A stretch of DNA of 64,000 nucleotides. It comes from Halomonas urumqiensis. Its GTDB lineage: Bacteria; Pseudomonadota; Gammaproteobacteria; Pseudomonadales; Halomonadaceae. A program made the position numbers and the translations under genes. This document shows, piece by piece, positions 37,987 through 46,497 of this stretch (position 1 is the stretch's first letter; every line of letters starts with the position of its first letter). The notes beneath the pieces were generated by a model that made no database searches, was not told where the DNA came from, and saw only the letters and a program-made list of their open reading frames with translations. Where the stretch lies: the NCBI RefSeq assembly GCF_003028575.1, contig NZ_PYUD01000009.1:1-64000 (forward strand), given 5' to 3'.

Positions 37987-38433
37987 ATGATTCGCGTGCA
38001 ACAGGCCCCTTTCGATGTCGGCACTGAACAGCGCAGGCTGCTGGCGGGGCGAAGTGACATCGGGGCGGTGGTCAGTTTCACCGGGCTTGTCAGGGACTTC
38101 AATGAGACCCCGGATGTCACGGCGCTTACCCTTGAGCACTACCCCGGCATGACCGAATCGGCGCTTGAACAGATCGTCATGGATGCCGAGACACGCTGGT
38201 CACTGGAAGGCGTCTGCGTCATCCATCGGGTTGGACGATTGGCCCCTAGTGACCCTATCGTGTTAGTGATGGTGGCAAGTGCACATCGTCGTGCCGCGTT
38301 CGAGGCCTGTGACTACATCATGGATTACCTCAAGACGCGTGCGCCCTTCTGGAAGAAGGAGCATGCCGCAGCCGGTGACTATTGGGTGTCGGAACGTGAA
38401 TCCGACCTCATTGACGCTCGCCGCTGGAAGTGA
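37987..38433 (+). CDS. moaE: molybdopterin synthase catalytic subunit
   Basis: 148 residues with the active-site segments [46 protein letters not shown] and the late lysine region APFWKKEH. It works with MoaD to convert cPMP to molybdopterin. ATG 37987 follows AGGAGG and begins two bases after the moaCD stop codon. Confidence 0.96.
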   Translation: MIRVQQAPFDVGTEQRRLLAGRSDIGAVVSFTGLVRDFNETPDVTALTLEHYPGMTESALEQIVMDAETRWSLEGVCVIHRVGRLAPSDPIVLVMVASAHRRAAFEACDYIMDYLKTRAPFWKKEHAAAGDYWVSERESDLIDARRWK

Positions 38434-38453
38434 ATATCCCTGGAGACCGGATA

Positions 38454-39452
38454 ATGACAATACCCCAGGAACTGATCGATGATTTCGGTAGACGCGTCAG
38501 CTACGTGCGTATTTCGGTAACCGACCGGTGCGACTTCAGGTGCGTGTACTGCATGAGTGAGGACATGACCTTTCTTCCACGCGCCCAGGTGCTGACGCTC
38601 GAGGAGCTTGCCTTGGTGGCGCGGGCCTTCATCGAACTGGGAGTGGAAAAAGTACGTTTGACGGGTGGTGAGCCACTGGTGCGCCGGGATATCGATCAAC
38701 TGGTCGAGCAGGTGGGTGAGCTGCCAGGGCTCAAGGATTTCGCCATGACCACCAATGGTGCGGGACTTCCGAAGCACGCCAGACGGTTACGCGAGGCTGG
38801 ACTCAAACGGCTCAATATCAGCCTGGATTCGTTAGACCGGGAACGTTTTCGCAAGCTGACGCGTACCGGCGATCTTGATCGTGTGATCGAGGGAATCCGT
38901 GCCGCCAAGGAGGCCGGTTTCGAGCGCATCAAGCTCAACGCGGTGATTCTCAAGGGGCGAAATGACGACGAGGTCGTCGACTTGGTCGAGTTTTCGCGCA
39001 ATGAAGGGCTGGATATCAGCTTCATCGAGGAGATGCCGTTGGGTGACGTGTCGGATCACCGGCGTGACGAGACATATTGCTCGAGCGATGACGTACAGGC
39101 GTTGATTGAAGCACGCTACCCATTGTTTCCCACCACCGAGACCACGCTTGGCCCCTCACGCTACTTCCGCATGGCTGACAGCGAGACACGGGTGGGCTTC
39201 ATCTCCCCGCATAGTCACAATTTCTGTTCTACCTGCAATCGCGTCAGGGTGACCGTGGAGGGGCGCTTGCTGCTGTGCCTTGGTAATGAGCACTCGGTTG
39301 ACTTGCGCAAGGTGTTGCGTCGATACCCTGGTGATATCGATGCCTTGAAACGCGCCATCGTTGCGGCGATGCCCCTAAAGCCCGAGCGCCATCACTTCAC
39401 CACGGATGGTGATGTGCAGGTTGTTCGCTTCATGAACATGACGGGTGGATAA
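38454..39452 (+). CDS. moaA: GTP 3',8-cyclase, radical SAM
   Basis: 332 residues. The SAM-binding cluster ligands are CDFRCVYC near residue 27, the second cluster is in [21 protein letters not shown], and the C-terminus ends in the conserved GG. It makes the cyclic precursor that MoaC rearranges. ATG 38454 has TGGAG upstream; a GTG 24 bases earlier overlaps moaE. Last gene of the operon. Confidence 0.96.
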   Translation: MTIPQELIDDFGRRVSYVRISVTDRCDFRCVYCMSEDMTFLPRAQVLTLEELALVARAFIELGVEKVRLTGGEPLVRRDIDQLVEQVGELPGLKDFAMTTNGAGLPKHARRLREAGLKRLNISLDSLDRERFRKLTRTGDLDRVIEGIRAAKEAGFERIKLNAVILKGRNDDEVVDLVEFSRNEGLDISFIEEMPLGDVSDHRRDETYCSSDDVQALIEARYPLFPTTETTLGPSRYFRMADSETRVGFISPHSHNFCSTCNRVRVTVEGRLLLCLGNEHSVDLRKVLRRYPGDIDALKRAIVAAMPLKPERHHFTTDGDVQVVRFMNMTGG

Positions 39453-39480
39453 GCCTCATCAGTCTATCAATCACTTTCTC

Positions 39481-39502
39481 GACGGCGCCCCAGGGCGCCG
39501 TC
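39481..39502 (+). terminator. terminator after moaA
   Basis: GACGGCGCCC, loop CA, GGGCGCCGTC, followed by TTCATAT. A 10-bp GC stem 28 bases after the moaA stop; the T-run is short. Confidence 0.65.
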
Positions 39503-39575
39503 TTCATATCAATTCGTTCCGGTTGGTGGTGTGAATTTAACGTGGCATTGGCAAGAAATAAATGGGTGACCTGCC

Positions 39576-39603
39576 TTGCCAATCGGGTAAGTGTGCATAT
39601 ACT
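39576..39603 (+). promoter_or_regulatory. promoter of the AT-hook protein gene
   Basis: TTGCCA, 16 bases, TATACT, in an AT-rich stretch 85 bases before the start codon. Both boxes match well. Confidence 0.6.
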
Positions 39604-39631
39604 TTCCATGTTAGGTATTGCGAATAACCTA

Positions 39632-39673
39632 CTTCATTTATCCACTTTCATTTACCCACTTTCATTCACTCAG
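39632..39673 (+). repeat. three tandem 14-bp repeats in the 5' leader
   Basis: CTTCATTTATCCAC, TTTCATTTACCCAC and TTTCATTCACTCAG follow one another without gaps, between the promoter and the start codon. They may be regulatory or a slippage product. Confidence 0.7.
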
Positions 39674-39687
39674 AGACGGAGGGGGCA

Positions 39688-40032
39688 ATGTCCACCGAAT
39701 CCCTGGAGCGCATCGCACGCAACAAGAACGTGGCTCGCGCCGCGGCAAGGCAGCTCAGTACGGAACAGCTTCACAAGCTGGCCGAGGTGATAGATGAAGT
39801 CATCGAGCAGAAGAAGGATGAAGAGCGTCTGCGCCAGGAGGAAGAGGTTCAGAAGGAACGCAAACTCGCCGAGATTCGTGAAGCCATGAATGATGCTGGG
39901 CTTTCCCTCGACGATCTGGTGGCCGAACAGCCCCGGCGCAAGCGGGGACGTCCGCCAAAAAATGCCAAAAATGGCAATAGCGCTAGTAATACGAGTAACG
40001 CCAAGAGCTCAAAGAGTGCCAAGAAGGCCTGA
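39688..40032 (+). CDS. H-NS-like small nucleoid-associated protein with AT-hook
   Basis: 114 residues. Residues 20–75 form a charged coiled coil (LAEVIDEVIEQKKDEERLRQEE) followed by ERKLAEIREAMNDAGLSLDDL, which resembles the N-terminal oligomerisation part and linker of H-NS proteins. The usual H-NS DNA-binding domain is missing; instead there is an AT-hook core RRKRGRPPK at about 85 and a lysine/serine/asparagine tail (NSASNTSNAKSSKSAKKA). This suggests minor-groove binding to AT-rich DNA and perhaps gene silencing. ATG 39688 follows GGAGGGGGCA. The assignment is by architecture only. Confidence 0.7.
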   Translation: MSTESLERIARNKNVARAAARQLSTEQLHKLAEVIDEVIEQKKDEERLRQEEEVQKERKLAEIREAMNDAGLSLDDLVAEQPRRKRGRPPKNAKNGNSASNTSNAKSSKSAKKA

Positions 40033-40076
40033 ACAAGAAGATCTGAACAAGAAGGCCTGAACAAGAAGGCCTGACC
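40021..40076 (+). repeat. four tandem 14-bp repeats spanning the stop codon
   Basis: AAGAAGGCCTGAAC is repeated four times with small changes (AAGAAGATCTGAAC second, AAGAAGGCCTGACC last). The stop codon of the AT-hook gene is in the first unit. Fourteen is not a multiple of three, so loss or gain of units after the stop does not change the protein. Confidence 0.75.
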
Positions 40077-40132
40077 TCCAGGCTTGCAAGTCGGGCATCA
40101 GCTATGCGCGCTATGATCGATCCTTGATACGC

Positions 40133-40164
40133 AGCAGGGTTGATATGGAGCAGGGTCGATATGA
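40133..40164 (+). repeat. two tandem 16-bp repeats
   Basis: AGCAGGGTTGATATGG and AGCAGGGTCGATATGA, adjacent, differing at two positions. They lie in the 337-base gap 40033–40369 between the AT-hook gene and the convergent RNase J-like gene. The rest of the gap has a possible 28-codon frame from 40194 but no supported gene. Confidence 0.6.
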
Positions 40165-40369
40165 CTGACAGTCGGCAAGTCTACCGGGGGAAGATGGCAA
40201 GAGGGGTTACGAAAATCGATCAGGGTCAAGTCATGGAAGTAAATCGCCGGGCGGCAAGTTCGATGCTCGAGCATTAACCGCATCAGGTGACAGGCATACG
40301 GGAGGTGATCCACTGGACTCACCTCCCGTCCGTTCCATCAGCCGGATGTCTGTTGTCGTTGACAGTTGC

Positions 40370-42064
40370 TCAGTCCAGGTCACTGGTGCTGGGGGCTTCC
40401 ACGGCGAGAATCTGCAGATGTATATCTGGCAAGCGACGCAGATGATCAGCAAACCAGGCCAGCAGCCTTGGCTGCAGCGCCACGCGCAGTTCCGACAGGG
40501 TATCGGCACGCAGGGAGTCCAGCGTCTCGTCCAGCCAGTCGCTGAAAGCGTCTTCGTCCAGTGGGCTTGCCTGGCTTGCATCCAGCATCAGGCGGCCTAT
40601 CCGCGTCCATCCACCCGCGTCGGTTGCAGTGACCGACAGCGCCAGGTATAGGCTGCCATGGTGCGTTCCGCGCGATGCAGCGCCAGCCAGGCCAGGTAGA
40701 GGAGCTACGGCATTCTTGCTGATGATGCATGGGGGCTGTGGGTGGCGAGCTTCAAGCGTTATACCGTCGCTATCGAGGCGGATCAGATCACCATTCACGG
40801 GCACCAGTGGTGCCTTGATACCCAGTGACTCGGCGAGTTCCCGATGGACCTGCTGATGGCGGTATTCACCATGAACAGGTACGAGATGGCGTGGCTTTAC
40901 CCAGCCGTAGAAGGTGCGTAGCTCATCCTGGGCAGGGTGGCCGGAAGCGTGCAACTCCGGATGGCTGAATTCATCGAGTAACGTGACGCCCAGCATGCGC
41001 AGGCCGCCCTTGAGCCTGTCGATGAGAATTTCGTTACCCGGAATGGCCTTGGCTGAAAAGATCACGCTGTCACCGGAACCAAGTTCCAGCGTCGGGTGAC
41101 GCCCCCGAGCAAGACGATGCAGGGCCGCGCGAGGCTCTCCCTGGCTACCGGTGGCGATCACCAGCACCTCATCGGGCGGCAGGTAGCCGAGATCGGATAC
41201 TGGCACCAGGGGCGGAAAGTCATCCAGATAGCCCAACCCCCGGGCGACTCCCACCATGCGTTCCATTGAACGTCCTATCAGGCTGACTCGACGCCCACAG
41301 CGTTGCGCCGCTCGGCCAATGGCAAGTACGCGAGCCAGGTTGCTGGCGAAGCATGAAACCACCACCCGGCCCTTGCACGCGGCGATGGAATGCTCAAGGG
41401 CTCGGGCGACGTCTCCTTCGCTTCGCGAGTGACCGGGGGTGGGGGCATTGGTAGAATCCCCCACCACGAGATCGACAGGGGCGATGGCGCGAAAGCTGGC
41501 CGCGGACATGGCATCACCAATCAACGGCTCCGGGTCAAGCTTCCAGTCTCCGGTATGCAAGACTCGATGACTCCCCGCGACAATCAACAGCGCGCAGCTC
41601 TCCGGGATCGAGTGGGTCAAAGGCAGATAGCGCAGCGTAAATGGTCCGCATTCCAATGCTTCCCCAGGTTCGATGACGTGAATGGCATCGGTGGCAAGGC
41701 CACGCTCCATGAACTTTGCGCGCAGCAGACCAGCAGCCAGCGGGGTGGCGTGGATCGGGCACCCCCAGCGAGGCCACAGCCAGGCAGCCGCTCCAATATG
41801 ATCCTCATGGCCATGGGTGATGATCAGTGCACAAGGGGTAATGCCAAGCGCCCTGGCGGTGTCGAGATTGGGTACCTGCAGCGGAGTGTCAGGAAGATCC
41901 TGGCGGATCATCATGCCGCAATCGACGGCGATCCACTGCGAATCAAAGCCATACAGGTTCAGGTTCATGCCAATTTCGCCGGAGCCACCTAGCGGAAGGA
42001 AATGCAACGGAGGTCGGCGACGGGGGCGGATCTGTACTCGAGGCTGTGGCATCGGCACGCACAT
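40370..42064 (-). CDS. RNase J-like metallo-beta-lactamase (beta-CASP) protein
   Basis: 564 residues. The MBL core shows LPLGGSGEIGMNLNLYGF, the zinc motif ITHGHEDHIGAA, LTHSIPES and HTGDWKLDP; the beta-CASP part has VVVSCFASNLARV and ATGSQGEPRAALHRL; and SHPELHASGHPAQDEL and PVHGEYRHQQVHRE complete the site. The layout is that of RNase J, which cuts and trims RNA, or a relative. The N-terminus has a basic proline-rich segment. ATG 42064 has no good ribosome site; ATG 42052 is an alternative. The C-terminal ~100 residues are divergent from Firmicutes RNase J. Divergent from purU. Confidence 0.82.
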   Translation of the reverse strand: MCVPMPQPRVQIRPRRRPPLHFLPLGGSGEIGMNLNLYGFDSQWIAVDCGMMIRQDLPDTPLQVPNLDTARALGITPCALIITHGHEDHIGAAAWLWPRWGCPIHATPLAAGLLRAKFMERGLATDAIHVIEPGEALECGPFTLRYLPLTHSIPESCALLIVAGSHRVLHTGDWKLDPEPLIGDAMSAASFRAIAPVDLVVGDSTNAPTPGHSRSEGDVARALEHSIAACKGRVVVSCFASNLARVLAIGRAAQRCGRRVSLIGRSMERMVGVARGLGYLDDFPPLVPVSDLGYLPPDEVLVIATGSQGEPRAALHRLARGRHPTLELGSGDSVIFSAKAIPGNEILIDRLKGGLRMLGVTLLDEFSHPELHASGHPAQDELRTFYGWVKPRHLVPVHGEYRHQQVHRELAESLGIKAPLVPVNGDLIRLDSDGITLEARHPQPPCIISKNAVAPLPGLAGAASRGTHHGSLYLALSVTATDAGGWTRIGRLMLDASQASPLDEDAFSDWLDETLDSLRADTLSELRVALQPRLLAWFADHLRRLPDIHLQILAVEAPSTSDLD

Positions 42065-42292
42065 GCTGGGAAATGAGTGATTTCACTATACGGGATCGTG
42101 CCTTGCGGTCACAACGAGCATGCGCATGACAGTGCCTGGTCAGGGGCGATTCGCTACAATACAGGCAAGCGATAATTCGAAACGGACGGCTTGAACAGGT
42201 GGTCTTGTGGTATTGCGTTCGATCCTTGTATTTCATCCTTCGGGCTCGGCGTATTAGCCCGGCAATTTGTCTACACATTCTATGGATAGCCG

Positions 42293-43147
42293 ATGTCACA
42301 TTATTATCGCCTGATGGTGTCTTGCCCCGACCGAGTGGGGATCGTTTCAAGGGTGTCCGGTTTCATTGCCGGCCACGGGGGCTCCATTACTGAAGCGAAC
42401 CAGCACTCTGATCTCGACACCGGTTGCTTCTTCATGCGTTACGAGATTCTTGCCGATTCCATCGGTATGTCGGCGGATGAGCTTCGCCAGGCATTCGCCC
42501 CGATTGCCGAGGAATTCGACATGACATGGGCGCTGACCGATACCCGTAAGCGGCCAAGGGTGGTGTTGATGGTCTCGCGGGAATCCCACTGTCTGGTGGA
42601 TCTGTTGTATCGCTGGACAGCTGGTGAACTGAATTGCGATATCGCCGCCGTGGTGTCCAACCATGAAGCGATGCGCGGGTTGGTCGAGTGGCACCAGATT
42701 CCCTATTACCGTGTGCCGGTAAAGGCAGGCGAAAAGCAGCAAGCCTTCGATGAAGTTCAGCGGCTGGTCGATGCGTCACGTGCCGACTGCGTGGTGCTTG
42801 CGCGCTACATGCAGATTCTGCCGCCAGCGCTGTGTGAGCGCTATGCCGGCCGCGTGATCAATATCCACCACAGCTTCCTGCCATCTTTCGCCGGTGCCAA
42901 GCCTTACCACCAGGCGTATCAGCGAGGCGTCAAGCTGATCGGTGCCACCTGCCACTACGTGACCGAGGAGCTCGATGCTGGTCCGATCATCGAACAGGAC
43001 ATCCATCGCGTCACCCATTGCCACACCCCCAATGATCTTGTGCGATTTGGACGCGATGTGGAAAAGGCCGTGCTGGCTCGCGGTTTGCGTTGGCATCTCG
43101 AGGATCGGGTGCTGATTCATGGCAACAAGACGGTGGTTTTCGCCTGA
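42293..43147 (+). CDS. purU: formyltetrahydrofolate deformylase
   Basis: 284 residues: an N-terminal ACT domain (YYRLMVSCPDRVGIVSRVSGFIAGHGGSI) and a formyltransferase domain with NIHHSFLPSFAGAKPYHQAYQRGVKLIGATCHYVTEELDAGPII. It releases formate from 10-formyl-THF for PurT and balances one-carbon pools. The ATG at 42293 gives the standard N-terminus. It stands alone between divergent and convergent genes. Confidence 0.95.
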   Translation: MSHYYRLMVSCPDRVGIVSRVSGFIAGHGGSITEANQHSDLDTGCFFMRYEILADSIGMSADELRQAFAPIAEEFDMTWALTDTRKRPRVVLMVSRESHCLVDLLYRWTAGELNCDIAAVVSNHEAMRGLVEWHQIPYYRVPVKAGEKQQAFDEVQRLVDASRADCVVLARYMQILPPALCERYAGRVINIHHSFLPSFAGAKPYHQAYQRGVKLIGATCHYVTEELDAGPIIEQDIHRVTHCHTPNDLVRFGRDVEKAVLARGLRWHLEDRVLIHGNKTVVFA

Positions 43148-43252
43148 GGAAGTTGCCATGGAAGTCATGTGATGTCGTTCATCGAGCCGGTGCTGGCGCC
43201 CTGGCTATTGATCCTTGCCGGGCTGCTGTCGAGCCGTGTGCGTTGAGTTTGG

Positions 43253-44308
43253 TCAGATCGGCAGGGCAAGCTGGGATTGCTGAATCGGTGAGGCCAGCCT
43301 GACCCCGACACCCAGCAGGCGAACCGGGCGCTTGCCGCGTGACCAGGCTTGCTCGAGTAGCCTTGCGAAGCTGTCACGCGAAGGAGCCAGGCCGCGGCTC
43401 TCGAGGGTGGTGAGGCTGAAGTCGTTGAAACGTACCTTGACGAACACCCCGGCAAGCGATGGGTGTCCATGGCGTGCCAGGCGCTCGTTCAACCGCTCAC
43501 CGAGTGGTTCGAGTGCCTCCAGGCATTGGGCCATGTTCGGCAGATCCTGTGCGAAGGTGGTTTCGACACTCACTGACTTGCGTTCGCGTTCCACCTTGAC
43601 CGGTCGTTCGTCGATGCCTCGGGCCAACTCGAAAAGACGCTTTCCAAACTTTCCGAACTCGTCGACCAACTGCTCGAGTCCCAGTTGGCCAAGCTCTTCA
43701 CAGGTGGTGATCCCCAATGCGGCGAGCCGGTTGCCAGTGGCGGGGCCAACGCCGTGCAGTTTCCTGACCGGCAAGGTGCGCAGGAAACGTGTGACGTCAT
43801 CGGGAGGAATTACGGTCAGCCCATCGGGCTTGTCCCAGTCGCTGGCGATCTTGGCGAGGAACTTGGTGGGTGCAACGCCAACCGATACGGTGATCCCGGT
43901 GCGAGCCAGGCACTCCTGCTTCAGCCAGCGGGCCATCCAGGTAGCGCTGCCCTTGAAGCGGGTGACATCAGTCACATCGAGAAACGCCTCGTCGAGAGAC
44001 AGCGGCTCCACCAGAGGCGTCAACTCATGGAACACCGCCTGGATCTGGTGCGATACCTCACGGTAACGCTCGAAATCGCCAGGCAGCAGCGTAAGGGTAG
44101 GGCATAGCCGCAGGGCCCGGGCGGTGGGCATTGCCGAGTGGATACCAAAGGCCCTGGCCGGGTAGTTGCAGGTGGCAATCACCCCTCGGCGTTCCGAACG
44201 ACCGCCAATGGCCAGCGGGATGTCGCACAGGCTCGGGTCATCACGCATTTCCACGGCCGCGAAGAAACAGTCGCAGTCGGCATGCAGAATCTTGCGTACC
44301 TGGCTCAT
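43253..44308 (-). CDS. dinB: DNA polymerase IV, Y-family
   Basis: 351 residues with the catalytic motif ILHADCDCFFAAVEM, the SLDEAFLDVT acid pair and the helix-hairpin-helix LPVRKLHGVGPATGNRLAALGI; the little-finger domain follows. It copies past lesions with low fidelity. It starts 15 bases after lexA and shares its transcript, so it should be induced in the SOS response. GGTCGCC precedes ATG. Confidence 0.96.
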   Translation of the reverse strand: MSQVRKILHADCDCFFAAVEMRDDPSLCDIPLAIGGRSERRGVIATCNYPARAFGIHSAMPTARALRLCPTLTLLPGDFERYREVSHQIQAVFHELTPLVEPLSLDEAFLDVTDVTRFKGSATWMARWLKQECLARTGITVSVGVAPTKFLAKIASDWDKPDGLTVIPPDDVTRFLRTLPVRKLHGVGPATGNRLAALGITTCEELGQLGLEQLVDEFGKFGKRLFELARGIDERPVKVERERKSVSVETTFAQDLPNMAQCLEALEPLGERLNERLARHGHPSLAGVFVKVRFNDFSLTTLESRGLAPSRDSFARLLEQAWSRGKRPVRLLGVGVRLASPIQQSQLALPI

Positions 44309-44323
44309 GGCGACCTCATGGCA

Positions 44324-44989
44324 TCAACCGAGAGCCTGGCCATTGCCACCGCGAATCACTCCTACCCCGACTCCCTCGATCTCGAGTGCGTCATGGCGCA
44401 GATCCACCTCGATGGGGGAGAAGTCTTCATTTTCCGCCGTGAGCGTCACGCGATGTCCCTGTCGGTGAAAGCGCTTGACGGTGACATCCTCCTCCAGGCG
44501 CGCCACTACGATCTGGCCATCACGAACGCGATCTGTGCGATGCACCGCCAGCAGGTCACCTTCGAGGATCCCAATGTCCTTCATCGAGAGGCCGCGCACG
44601 CGCAGCAGGTAGTCTGCCCGGGGAGTGAAATATTCCGGTGGAAGAGGGCAGTAGCGGTCAATGTGCTCGGTGGCAAGGATGGGGCTGCCGGCGGCGACTT
44701 CGCCGATGATCGGCAACCCAAGGCCCTGCAGGGGCGGTTCGTCGTCGCTGGCTTCACTCTCCTGGGCGGGATCCTGGGCGGGCAGACGAATGCCTCGGGA
44801 GGTGCCGGCAATCATGCGAATCACACCCTTGCGCTCCAGGGCGCGCAGGTGTTCCTCGGCGGCATTCGGTGAGCGAAAGCCCAGGGCGCGTGCGATCTCT
44901 GCACGAGTGGGCGGATAGCCGAACTCGCTGATTGTCTTGACGATGACATCGTAGACATTCTGCTGGCGTTGGGTGAGGGGGCGTGACAT
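44324..44989 (-). CDS. lexA: SOS response repressor LexA
   Basis: 221 residues. N-terminal winged helix ([34 protein letters not shown]), cleavage site A100–G101 in GEVAAGSP, and the serine-lysine dyad S135 (GLSM) and K172 (VKRF), in register with E. coli S119 and K156. The linker region (residues 70–90) is longer and acidic. ATG 44989 has GGAGGTCGC upstream; the 33-residue extension in the same frame lacks support. It is co-transcribed with dinB. Confidence 0.97.
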   Translation of the reverse strand: MSRPLTQRQQNVYDVIVKTISEFGYPPTRAEIARALGFRSPNAAEEHLRALERKGVIRMIAGTSRGIRLPAQDPAQESEASDDEPPLQGLGLPIIGEVAAGSPILATEHIDRYCPLPPEYFTPRADYLLRVRGLSMKDIGILEGDLLAVHRTDRVRDGQIVVARLEEDVTVKRFHRQGHRVTLTAENEDFSPIEVDLRHDALEIEGVGVGVIRGGNGQALG

Positions 44990-45115
44990 GCGACCTCCGG
45001 TGACGGGTTGCAGCGATGGGACATCGCGAGAGGATTTCTCGATACGCTTGCCTGCCATGGGCGCCTTCTGAAGGGTGGGTGATCTCAAGAGCCATGCGCT
45101 ATTTCGAGCAGTTCA

Positions 45116-45131
45116 TTGGTCAAGTATACAG
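45116..45131 (-). promoter_or_regulatory. LexA box overlapping the lexA promoter
   Basis: On the minus strand CTGTATACTTGACCAA: the first half matches the SOS box CTGTATATATATACAG exactly, the second half is weaker. It overlaps the -10 TATACT (45123–45128) of a promoter with -35 TTTACT (45147–45152), 18 bases apart. This supports autoregulation of lexA-dinB. Confidence 0.55.
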
Positions 45132-45194
45132 CATGGAAGTTCATCCAGTAAAAGTTGTCTTGCATGGCGTGGGGTGATGGATTGCGGGAAAGTG

Positions 45195-45207
45195 GCGTTT
45201 GAAACGC
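45195..45207 (+). promoter_or_regulatory. palindrome GCGTTTGAAACGC in the psrA upstream region
   Basis: A perfect 13-base palindrome about 90 bases before psrA. It contains CGTTTGAAAC, which is also present at the site next to the psrA start, so it may be a second PsrA site. Confidence 0.45.
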
Positions 45208-45263
45208 TGTCACCATCCGCGTTTAGGCTGATATCCTTAGTGAAGTAGACTTCTTGAACGTTT

Positions 45264-45278
45264 GAAACAGCTGTTTTC
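45264..45278 (+). promoter_or_regulatory. PsrA-type operator before psrA
   Basis: GAAAC, four bases, GTTTT, with a perfect central palindrome AAACAGCTGTTT. This fits the described PsrA consensus (G/C)AAAC(N2–4)GTTT(G/C) with one mismatch, 20 bases before the start codon. PsrA represses its own gene in Pseudomonas. Confidence 0.6.
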
Positions 45279-45297
45279 TGACAGGAACGATGAGTTT

Positions 45298-45966
45298 ATG
45301 GACCAGACCGATACCGTCACGCGGATTCTTGACACGGCCGAGGTGCTGTTCGCTGAACGTGGCTTCGCCGAAACCTCGCTGCGCAACATCACCGGGAAGG
45401 CCCGGGTCAACCTGGCGGCGGTCAACTACCACTTCGGCTCCAAGAAGTCACTCATCCAGGCCGTGTTCTCCCGGTACCTGGACCCTTTCACCGAGCGCTT
45501 CCACCGTGCACTGGACGATCTAGAGGCGCGCTACCCTGACAAGGACATACCCCTCGAGGAGCTGTTGGAGACCATGGCGCGAACGGTGCTGGAGGTGCCT
45601 GCCGAGCGCCACAGCCTCAAGGTTTTCATGCGCCTGCTTGGCTTGGCCTACAGTCAGGCTCAAGGCCACATGCGGCGCTATATTCAGGAGGAGTATGGCA
45701 GCGCGTTCACGCGTTTCACCGAACTCGTTCGCCAGGCCACGCCGACCCTGCCCGATGCAGAACGCTTCTGGCGACTGCACTTCGTGCTGGGCTCGGTGAT
45801 TTTCACCCTCTCGGGTCTCGATGCGTTGCGCGATATCGCTGAGAAGGATTACGGCGAACATGTCACCGTGCGCGACCTGATACGCCGCATGCGCCCCGTG
45901 GTGGTGGCGGCGTTGCAGGCGCCGCTGCCACCGGTACCTGCGCTGAGGAGCGAGGCCAGCGGATGA
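45298..45966 (+). CDS. psrA: TetR-family fatty-acid-responsive regulator PsrA
   Basis: 222 residues. The TetR helix-turn-helix is at 5–50 (ILDTAEVLFAERGFAETSLRNITGKARVNLAAVNYHFGSKKSLIQ), and the C-terminal domain matches PsrA-type regulators. In Pseudomonas PsrA senses long-chain fatty acids and controls beta-oxidation genes and rpoS. Its position next to lexA and nagZ is the same as in Pseudomonas, which supports the name. The start ATG 45298 follows AGGAACG. Overlaps the next gene by four bases. Confidence 0.82.
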   Translation: MDQTDTVTRILDTAEVLFAERGFAETSLRNITGKARVNLAAVNYHFGSKKSLIQAVFSRYLDPFTERFHRALDDLEARYPDKDIPLEELLETMARTVLEVPAERHSLKVFMRLLGLAYSQAQGHMRRYIQEEYGSAFTRFTELVRQATPTLPDAERFWRLHFVLGSVIFTLSGLDALRDIAEKDYGEHVTVRDLIRRMRPVVVAALQAPLPPVPALRSEASG

Positions 45967-46481
45967 TCACGCCGCGGCTTGCGGAGTTGCCGCCTGAGCA
46001 AGGGGGGTGGGTGTCGATCGACACGACGGCACAATGCCTCACGGTATGGCAAGGCAGGCTGGAGCTGAGCCACTTTCCGGTGTCGACTGGAGAGGCAGGC
46101 ACCGGCCAACAGGAGGGGAGTGGCCAGACGCCGCTTGGATGGCATTACGTACGTGCCGCCATCGGTGATGGACTTCCGGCGGGCACGGTATTTCGTGGGC
46201 GCCGCCCCACCGGTGAGCTGTATGGCGACGCCTTGGCGCGTGCCCACCCGGGGCGCGACTGGATTCTGACCCGAATCCTGTGGTTGTGTGGCCTGGAACG
46301 TGGCGTGAATCGAGGTGGCAACGTCGATTCCCAGCGCCGCTATATCTATCTGCATGGCACACCACCCGACCAGCCCATGGGGCAAGCCCGCTCGCATGGC
46401 TGTGTGCGCCTGCGTGACGCCGACCTGCTGTCACTATTCGCGGTGGCTGTACCCGGGACGCCCGTATGGCTCCACGACTAG
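45963..46481 (+). CDS. YkuD-family protein without signal peptide, predicted cytoplasmic L,D-carboxypeptidase
   Basis: 172 residues forming one YkuD domain with the motif H131-G…S144-H-G-C147-V-R-L. The N-terminus (MITPRLAELPPEQGGWVSIDTT) has no signal peptide or membrane helix, and the ATG overlaps the psrA stop as ATGA, so no longer form is likely. Known YkuD enzymes cross-link murein in the periplasm, but a cytoplasmic YkuD (ElsL/LdtK of Acinetobacter) trims tetrapeptides in murein recycling. The next gene is nagZ, a cytoplasmic recycling enzyme, so the same role is inferred here. A classical LdcA is not in the window. Confidence 0.8.
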   Translation: MITPRLAELPPEQGGWVSIDTTAQCLTVWQGRLELSHFPVSTGEAGTGQQEGSGQTPLGWHYVRAAIGDGLPAGTVFRGRRPTGELYGDALARAHPGRDWILTRILWLCGLERGVNRGGNVDSQRRYIYLHGTPPDQPMGQARSHGCVRLRDADLLSLFAVAVPGTPVWLHD

Positions 46482-46497
46482 TCGAAGGAACTGCTCA

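Noticed and set aside
40194..40280. A 28-codon frame in the gap before the RNase J-like gene
   Set aside because: No motif, poor ribosome site spacing; not distinguishable from chance.
43172..43246. A 24-codon frame encoding MSFIEPVLAPWLLILAG and a few more residues between purU and dinB
   Set aside because: It could be a small membrane peptide, but there is no conservation evidence and the ribosome site is poor. It may be a gene remnant.
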